DNA of 64,000 bases, taken from positions 100,417,026 to 100,481,025 of the forward strand of contig CM066051.1 of assembly GCA_033557465.1 (NCBI GenBank). Direction: 5' to 3'. Both the position numbers and the translations under genes were made by a program. How positions within the stretch are numbered: the stretch's first letter is position 1; each line of letters starts with the position of its first letter. Under the pieces are notes generated by a model. That model did not search any database. It had not been told where the DNA came from and saw nothing but the letters and a program-made list of their open reading frames with translations. Shown here piece after piece: positions 24,301 to 33,300 of the stretch. Source of the DNA: Ichthyophis bannanicus. Its lineage: Eukaryota; Chordata; Amphibia; Gymnophiona; Ichthyophiidae.

Positions 24301-27300
24301 CTGTATGTTCCCGCCGTGGGCCTCCTCTGTGTGTTCCCGCCGTGGGCCTCATCAGGCGAGTGTTTCAATGGGTAGAGGCACATCACGGATTGGTCATCCT
24401 CCAATCATAGCTGCAGTTTGGCCATGTATACCGTGGTATGCCGATTTGGTCCTGCTGGCGGTAGACTGGCCTTAGTGTCTGCCAGCTCAGTCAGATCTAT
24501 TGGTGCAGGGCCCTGTCTAGATGTCTCTAGTGGATCGCTTATGGCATGGCTCTTGAGAGGGCTGGGTTAAGGAAACGAGGCTACTTGGTCCAGGTTATCA
24601 CAAGCTTGTTGAAAGCGCGCAAACACTGCACTATGCTATCCTATATTTATTTATTTTATTTTATTAGCATTCTTTTATACCACCTATCAAGATAATCAAG
24701 GCGGTTTACATTGAACATAACTAACTTACATAATTCTTGTTCTATGTAACATAACTTGCTATTACATGAGAACAGTAGTTATTTATATACTGTATAGGAA
24801 TGTGGAGAGTCTTTGAGGACTGGTATGAAGGGCAGGGCTATCTGTCCTTGACCGCCTCCATGCTGGAGGTGCTGGCTTTTCTTCAAGCGGGTAGTTTGCT
24901 GCAAGTACAGGTGGTGGCCATAACCTGTTACCGCTGTAGAGTACAGGGTGTGTCTCTCGTAGCCCACCCGGATGTAATCTGCTTCCTACGAGCGGTGAAA
25001 CAGGTACGCCCTCCATTAGGCCAAATCCCACTAGAGGACAGCAACCTTGGGCCGGAAGGACTGGGGTTTCTAGTCCCACAGGTGCTCCTTGTGGTCTTGG
25101 GCAAGCCACTTAACTATTTTACAGGGAACGTGGGCTATGGAGGGTTATCTCCAAGTTCCTGTGCGGATATCCAGTTTAGTCCTCCACAATCGGGTAATGC
25201 CCCTCCTACTGCAGCCTGGAGACTGGACCAATCAAATCTTCTGTAGTACATATCCAGCAGGAGCTCCCAGAAGCCCCCCAGTGTGTCCAGTCTCTTGCAG
25301 CTTGAAGACGTAAAAGTGTGTCCTCCTGGGCACACTGAGTGACTATTGCAGGAGCAACACTTGTTAGTTAGTTGTTTTAGGGTTTGTTTTGGGGCATTTC
25401 CTTGCTATTTCTTTGATAGCTAGCTGTATCTTTAAAAGGAAGACAAAAGAAGAAGCCTGTCTCTCTGGAGCACTGCCACAGGAGACTAGGGGGAAGTCAG
25501 ACCTGTTGGCTCCTGTGTTCCTGCCCAGCAAATTTTCACAGCCCTGGGTGAGCTCCCCCTGGACAGTACGGGGTAAAGCCATACCTGATACAGTAGTGGC
25601 TGGCACTGGGAGATGTTGGCTGAATCCTGGTGGTTCCTGAGCTGGTAGGAGATTTTCATTTCATTTCTTCTTGTGTGCAGTGCTCTGTTAGAGCTGCCAG
25701 CATTTCTGTAGGCTCTCCTGAGCCCATTTGGCAATTTTTCTTAAATTTGGTCGTTTGCCCTGTCTTAAAGGGTCGTTTTAGTTCTTTTCCATATTATTTG
25801 GTGGCTTTTGTATTTTCGTGCCGTTTTTTACCGCGGGTGTGAAAAAGTCCGGCGGCCATTTTGAATTTTAAAAGTGTGCTTTAGAGGCACTTTTGAGCAC
25901 TTGTGCACAGGTTCCCCTGGCGTTTTTTGGGGTTCCTCTTGCTGGCGATTTTGCTCAGGGCACCCCAGGGAGTCTGGGGCATGTTTTGTTTCTTGTAAAA
26001 AAAAAAAACGTTTTAATTTCAAATCGGGGCTGATTTGCATAGGATTGCCCCTGTGGTGTGGGCTTCCCTGTGACTGTTGTATTCTATCCCGCTGGGCAGA
26101 GGTGGCCTTGGGATGGCTTCCCAGCCCCAGTGCGTGATTTGTGGGTCCCGCAGAGCAGTAGGGACTGACTCTGGCATCTGCAGGAGCTGTGCTGCAGTGC
26201 CTGCAGAGTTAGAGCAATCTGTGAGTCTCCCGGATCAGCCTACCCCTGGGGATGCTTCTAATTCAGGGGATAGTGTTCTTTCCCCGAGCCTCCCTCAGTC
26301 TGGGTCGGTTCCACCGGCCAGCAGGTCGGTGGCTGCGCTCCAGCAGGCGGCTATAGCTGCACCGCCTATGGATTTCTCCCCGGATTTTGTGCTCCTCATG
26401 CATCAGGCGTTTCGCTTGAGCAGGTCCGGTCAGTTGCCGGCAGTTTGGCCCCCCTCTCTCCCCCCGGGGTCCTCTGGGGCGGCTCAATGCACCTCGCCAC
26501 CCGGGGGCAAGCGTCTTCGGTTGGGGGAACAGGAGCAGGACGCCCTAGGTCTCCTGGATTCCGAGGCAGAGGGTGATCCTGAGACTGAAGCGGAGGAGTT
26601 GGAGGATGGGGAGATCCTTGAGCCGGAGGACCAGGCTCGGATCATTCGCGTGTTCCGTAGGGACGAGCTGGTTCCTCTGGTCACGGAGTCCCTGCAGGCG
26701 CTTAACCTTTCGGCGGTGCGGCCCCTGGAGGAGGAAGGTCTTGAGGATCCTCTAATTCAGGCGGTCAGGGATTCCCAGGTGGTTTTTCCCGTTCACCGCG
26801 TGGTGGATCATATGATCCAGGCGGAGTGGGAGCACCCGGAATCCGGCTTGAAGGGGATTCGGACCATGAATCGGCTTTATCCCCTTGCCGACAAGGACAG
26901 GGACTTGTTCAGGTCCCCCCGGGTGGACGCTGCGGTTTCCGCAGTGACCAAGAAAACCACCATCCCGGTTGAGGGGGCGGCTGCCCTCAAGGACGGTCAG
27001 GACAAGAAGATTGATAATTTGCTCAAGCAAACCTTCGATACTGATGCCGTGTCATTGCAGGCCTCTATCTGTGGGGCTTGGGTGGCTCGGTCGTGTCTGC
27101 GATGGTCGCAGCATTTGCGCTCGAGCCCCGGGCTAGACCAGCAGGGCCTGTTGGAGGTTACCCGGCTGGAGTCCGGCTCGGCCTATCTGGCGGATCTGTT
27201 TTATGATTTAATCCGCGCGTTGGCTAACAGTATGGCATCCGCGGTTGCGGCGCGCCGGTCCCTCTGGTTGCGCAACTGGGCGGCGGACGGTTCTTCCAAG

Positions 27301-30300
27301 TCCCGCCTCAGTAAGCTGCCCTTCAAGGGCAGATTGTTATTTGGGGAGGCTCTCGAGAAGTTGGTAAAGGATCTCGGTGAGTCCAAGGGGGGCCGGCTCC
27401 CGGAGGATAGGCCAAGGTCCAACAGGTCCTCCCCCTCGGCGAGGGGGTCCTTTCGGGATCAGCGCAGGTTTCGTTCCTCCCGCCTGTGGGCTTCGCAGCG
27501 GGGCAGGTTTGGAGCCCGTAATCAAGGGTTTCGTACCTTCAGGGGAGCCGGCAGAGGCTTCTCCGGAGCCGCCTCTTCCTCGGGCTCTTCTTTTGGGCGC
27601 AAGCCACAATGACGCGAGGCAGGCTCTGGAGGGAGGCCCGATTATCGGGGGTCGCTTGCGCGACTTTCTTTCCTCTTGGGCCCAAATCACGTCGGATCGC
27701 TGGGTGCTACAAATTATAGGAGAGGGTTACGCTCTGGAATTTGCGTTCCCACTTCCAGATTCATTTGTTCTGTCTCCCAGCAGGGGAGAGCAAAAAACGC
27801 GGGACATCCGCGTGACCCTGGATCGGTTGTTAGCGCTGGGAGCGGTGATCCCGGTTCCTCCTTTGGAAAGAGGCGCCGGGCGATACTCCATCTATTTTGT
27901 GGTTCCCAAAAAGGGCGATTCCCTGCGTCCGATTTTGGACCTCAAAGGCGTGAATCGCGCGCTCCGGGTGCCGCATTTCCGTATGGGAACCTTGCGGTCA
28001 GTCATTGTAGCGGTGCGACAGGGGGAGTTTTTGACGTCCCTCGATCTCACCGAGGCCTATTTGCACATCCCGATACATCCATCTCATCAGCGGTTTCTCT
28101 CCGCTTTGCGTTTCCGTGGGGCCACTTCCAGTTCAGGGCCATGCCGTTCGGCTTGGCTACGGCTCCGCGCACGTTCACAAAGGTGATGGTGGTCGTTGCG
28201 GCGGCCTTGCGCAAGGAGGGCATTTTGGTCCATCCATATCTCGACGACTGGTTGATACGGGCAAAATCCAGTCGGGAGTGCCTGCGAGTCACGAGCAGGG
28301 TGGTGGCTCTGCTGCGATCTCTCGGCTGGGTGGTGAACGAAAGAAGGAGTTGTCTGCGTCCCTCGCAGGACCTGGAGTATCTGGGAGTGCGCTTCGACAC
28401 CGCTCGGGGACTGGTGTGTCTCCCCGAGCGCCGCGTCCTGGCGTTGCGGGCTCTTGTCCGACTCTTTCAGGGGATGCCCGCTCCGTCGGCGTGGTGGTAC
28501 CTAAGGCTTCTCGGAACGATGGCGGCGACCTTGGAGGTGGTGCCATGGGCACGGTTTCCACATGCGCCCGCTCCAGAGGGCGCTCCTTCGCCGCTGGTCC
28601 AACCAGTGCGATTCCTTGCACAAGAGGCTGCCCTGTCCGAAGGCGGTGCGGCGGTCGCTCCGATGGTGGCTTCCTCCGAGAACCTGACGCGGGGGATTCC
28701 CTTGGAGCCTCCTCTGTGGGTTCCCCTCACTACGGATGCGAGCCTAGCCGGCTGGGGAGCTCACTGCGAGGCCCGCTTCACGCAGGGGGTGTGGTCCTCT
28801 CGGGAAGCTGCGTGGTCGATCAACCGTCTCGAGCTTCGGGCGGTCAGGCTAGCCCTGTTGGCCCTGGAGCCTCTGGTCCGGGGTCGGGCGGTCCGCGTCT
28901 GGTCGGACAATGCGACCACGGTGGCGTACATCAATCGCCAAGGGGGCACAGGGAGTGTGGCCCTGGAGACAGAGGCGACGGCCTTATTCAGTTGGGTGCA
29001 GACTCGCCTGCCGGCGATCTCGGCGGCGCACATAGCGGGCGCAGAAAATGTCCAGGCCGACTTCCTCAGCAGAGTGCGGGTGGACCCCGGAGAGTGGGAG
29101 TTAAATCCACAGGTGTATGCGCAAATAGTTCGGCGGTGGGGTCCGCCCATCATGGATCTCATGGCGACCTACCAATCGGCCAAGACGAGTCGCTTCTTCA
29201 GCAGACGGCGGGAGCGAATGTCCGAAGGACTCGACGCTCTCATTCAGCCGTGGCCGACGTCCGGGCTACTGTATGTCTTCCTTCCTTGGGCGCTGATCGG
29301 CCGGGTCGTCCAGCGCATCGAGTGCCATCGGGGCCGAGTGCTGCTGGTGGCTCCGGATTGGCCCCGGAGGCCCTGGTATGCCGACCTCGTCCGGCTTCAA
29401 GACGGCGTGCCGTGGCGCCTCCCGGCGTTGCCGGACCTTCTCCTTCAGGGCCCCTTGCGGATGCCCCAGGTGGCTCGATTCTCGCTTACGGTTTGGCCAT
29501 TGAGAGGGCTCGGCTGAAAAAGAAGGGTTATTCGCCCGCGGTGATTTCCACCTTACTGCGGGCGAGAAAGTCCTCCACTTCTCTCACTTATGTTCGGATT
29601 TGGAGGATTTTTGAGGACTGGTGCTCCCGGCGAGGAGTCCGGGCGGCGGCGGTCTCTGTGCCCGTCGTGCTAAGCTTCCTTCAGGATGGGTTCGAGAAAG
29701 GTCTCGCGGCCAGTTCCCTGAAGGTCCAGCTGGCGGCGATTTCGTGTTATAGAGGCCAGGTCTTGGGCCGCCTTCTTGGTGCTCATGCGGATGTCCGGCG
29801 TTTCTTGACCGCCGTTTTTCATTTACGGCCTTCCCGCAGAGCGGTGATTCCTTCGTGGGACTTGAATTTAGTTCTGCGGGCTATGGTTCGGGAACCATTT
29901 GAGCCCTTGCGGAGGGCGTCCTTGAAGGATCTCACATTGAAGACGGTGTTCCTGGTTGCCATCTGCTCGGCACGGCGTATTTCGGATCTGCAGGCCCTGT
30001 CCTGCCGAGAGCCTTTCTTGTCTTTCTCTACGGAGCGGATTGTGCTCCGTCCGGTTCCTTCCTTTCTGCCAAAGGTGGTGTCTCTCCCTTTCACTTAAAT
30101 CAAGCGGTATTTCTGCCAGTGCTTTCGGCATGCTCGGTCGAGTCGGTGGACAAGAGTCTTCTCCGGCTTGATGTGGGCCGCGCGCTGCGGCGGTATTTGC
30201 AGTCTACCGAGTCCTTTCGAAAGACTGATCGGCTTTTTGTGCTCTTTGGGGGTACAAAAAAAAAGGGGAGGCGGCGGCTAAGGCCTCCATTGCTCGATGG

Positions 30301-33300
30301 CTCAAGGAAGCGATCGCGTCCGCGTATCTGTTGCAGCGGCGGCCGGTCCCGGAGGGGCTCCGGGCTCATTCTACTCGGGCTCAGGCGGCCTCTTGGGCGG
30401 AGCATAGCCTGGTTCCACCAGCAGAGATTTGTAGGGCGGCCACCTGGTCGTCTCTGCATGCTTTCAGCAGGCACTATCGCTTGGATGTGTCAGCGGCTCG
30501 GGATTCTTGTTTTGGTTCGGCGGTTTTGCGCGCCGGCCTGCAAGGTCCCGCCCGGTCTTAACTGCTCTGTTACATCCCGATTGTGGAGGACTAAACTGGA
30601 TATCCGCACAGGAAATGGAAATTACACTAACCTGGTAATTGTAGTTCCTGTAGGATCCAGTTTAGTCCTCCTTCCCTCCCGACTATCTGTATGGTTTTGC
30701 GGCGCGCTGTCCCGAGCGGGTGCCTGTAGGATGGTTTTCGTCCCGTTCAGACTCTGTCGACAGTCGTGCTTATCGCTATGGCTCTTCCCTTTATTTTGGA
30801 GTTCAGTCAGCTCCTTAGTTTCTGGGGGAAGCTCGGTGTAAATTTAAAGGCGTCGATACCGGCGCCATACAGTGTCCTGACTTCCTCGTTTGGGGAGGGA
30901 GTTGGTTATTTATTTATTTAATTTATTTATTTTATTTAACATTTTTATATACCGCACTATTTATTATCAGCGCGGTTTACATAGAACTACAAAACATCAG
31001 ATAAAATAAGATACATATATCTGTTTTTACATGGAACAGGAAGAAAAACTTGGAAAACAGGGGTAATTGTAACATAGGATAATAGAACTTGAACTATATA
31101 CATATGATAGTAATATTACTTGAAAAAATTCCAGGGGGGGAGGTACATAGTTTACTGATAGCCTAATAATAATCTGATGTGTTGCTTCGTTAAGTTTGCT
31201 TTGTTACTAGTACACTGGGGGGCTTCTGGGAGCTCCTGCTGGATATGTACTACAGAAGATTTGATTGGTCCAGTCTCCAGGCTGCAGTAGGAGGGGCATT
31301 ACCCGATTGTGGAGGACTAAACTGGATCCTACAGGAACTACAATTACCAGGTTAGTGTAATTTCCATTTATAATGCCCTGTTCAATGTAATTTCAGTTTG
31401 TTCAATGTAAACCACACTGATGCAGAATAGCGCGGTATATAAGAGAATGTAAATAAATAAATAAATAGTTCCACCTTTGGACCTCAATCTGGTGTTGTCT
31501 TTATTGATGGAGGCACAGTTTGAGACGCTGTCAGCTTGTACTCTGAAGGATTTGACCTTGAAAACTGTGTTTTGTGGCAATTTTTTCAGCCAGGAGAATT
31601 TCTGAGCTTCAGGCACTATCGTGTTTTGAACCCTTCCTCTCCACATCCAAGGAGAAGGTAGTTCCCCATCAAGAACCTTCCTTCCTTCCCAAGGTGCTCT
31701 TGGTTTTTCATGTTAATCAGTCAGTAACGCTGCTGGTTTTCTCGGGGGCGGGGGAACCCTGGAAAACACTCACCTATGGCTCTTGGATGCACACCGGGTT
31801 CTTCGGCGTTATTTATGGAGCACGGCTCCATTTCGGAAATCAGACTGCCTGTTTGTCTCCCCTTTACACGGATTCCCCCCGAACAGGACAGTCTGCAAGG
31901 ACTCCATTTTGAGATGGGTGAGTGAGACCATTTCCTCTGCCTATTTATTGCGGAGGGCAGTGCCCGCAGGGTTGAGGGCTCATTCAATGAGAGCACAGGC
32001 CACATGATGGGTGGAAGCTAGTTTGATTCCGCCAATAGAGATCTGTAGGGTAACAGCATGGTCGTCCTTGCATACCTTTTGTGAAACATTATCACTTAGA
32101 TGTGCAGGTGGTGGGGGACACAAGGTTCGGGTTGGTGGGGCTACAGGCCGGGCTCGCAGGTCCCTCCCAAGGATAGTACTGCTATGATACATCCCATAGG
32201 TTGGGACTGGACTAGAGGGACGATAAGGAAGGTGAAATTAAACCTTATCTGCTAATTGGCTTTCCTTGAATACCTCCAATCCAGTCCCACACCTTCCCTG
32301 GTTCTGTCTGTACATTGGCTGATGGCGATCCTAGGCCTGATGAAATCCATTCCACTATAGAGATCCGGGAGGTGTAGGGTAGCCATCGGTGGCTCAGGAC
32401 TTCTTGAATAATGCCAGGTTTCTTCTCCTTGTTCCGCAGGGGCGATGCTCCCAGGAGGACAAGGACATGAGACTTCCTCGCTGGAGGGAGGTGTAAGAGT
32501 TGAACGAAGGAACGACTGGCCAAGTCCCTCTGTCCCCTGTTTGGAGGTTCGCCTTGGAAGGTAAGCGTCTTTCCTTAATTTGGGGGAGGATTTCTCTCTG
32601 CCTCTTTAGGGGGATGTAGTCCTGGTCTCTTTTAAGAACATAAGATACGCCATACTGGGTCAGACCAAGGTCCATCAAGCCCAGTATCCTGTTTCCAACA
32701 GTGACCAATCTAAGTCACAGGTACCTAGCAGTTTCCCCAAAAGAGAGACAGGTTCCACAATGCTTGTATTGGGGCAAGAAGTGTCTATCCCGGGTCCCCT
32801 TTAATAATGGTTTATAGACCTTTCCTCCAGGAACTTGTCCAAACCTTTTTTTAAACCTGAATAGCGCTATTCTTATTTTTGCTCCTGAAGTCTACTTTGT
32901 CAGTAGGATACTGGGGGCTGGTAAGTGGATAACATGTTAAAACCCGCGGCAAAGAGAGCAAATAGAATGCTAGGTATCATAAGGAAAGGAATGGAAAATA
33001 AAACAAAAGATATTATAATGCCTCTATATCGTTCCATGGTGAGACCGCACCTTGAATATTGTGTGCAATTCTGGTCGCCGTATCTTAAAAAGGATATAGC
33101 GTTATTAGAAGAGGCACAGGAAGGATACTCCTAAGAAGAGAGGCTAAAAAGATTAGGGCTCTTCAACCTGGAAAAGAGACAGCTGAGGGGGAGATATGAT
33201 AGAGGTCTATAAATTAATGAACGGAGTGGAACGGGTAAACGTAGATTGATTGTTTACGTTATCAGAATATAGAAAGATTAGGGGACATGCAATGAAGCTA

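Larger units (their letters stand above)
25155..31371 (+). mobile_element. DIRS-type retrotransposon A, nearly intact
   Basis: Full anatomy: left ITR 25155-25283, gag 26113-27612, RT/RNase H/MT 27377-29517, tyrosine recombinase to 30561, internal complementary region 30576-30672, right ITR 31212-31371. The coding part is visibly GC-rich compared with flanking DNA. Only two TC insertions (near 28096 and 30083) and an A-run length change (30256-30264) break the frames. An L2 tail (30904-31196) lies between the internal complementary region and the right ITR. It is inserted into the recombinase of DIRS B and therefore younger than B. Confidence 0.92.

Noticed and set aside
27614..29162. Antisense ORFs across DIRS A (for example 28047-28400, 28761-29162)
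   Set aside because: No domain similarity; they arise from GC-rich codon bias on the sense strand.
28116..29430. A 440-codon open frame overlapping the DIRS A RT/RNase H/MT in another frame, upstream of the recombinase
   Set aside because: It has no recognisable domain and a Gly/Pro/Arg/Ser-rich composition expected from reading GC-rich codons out of frame; equivalents in copies B, D and E are not open. Only its last part (from about 29430) is recombinase.
25155..31371. Retrovirus or LTR element
   Set aside because: No LTRs, protease or DDE integrase; the terminal repeats are inverted and the integrase is a tyrosine recombinase.
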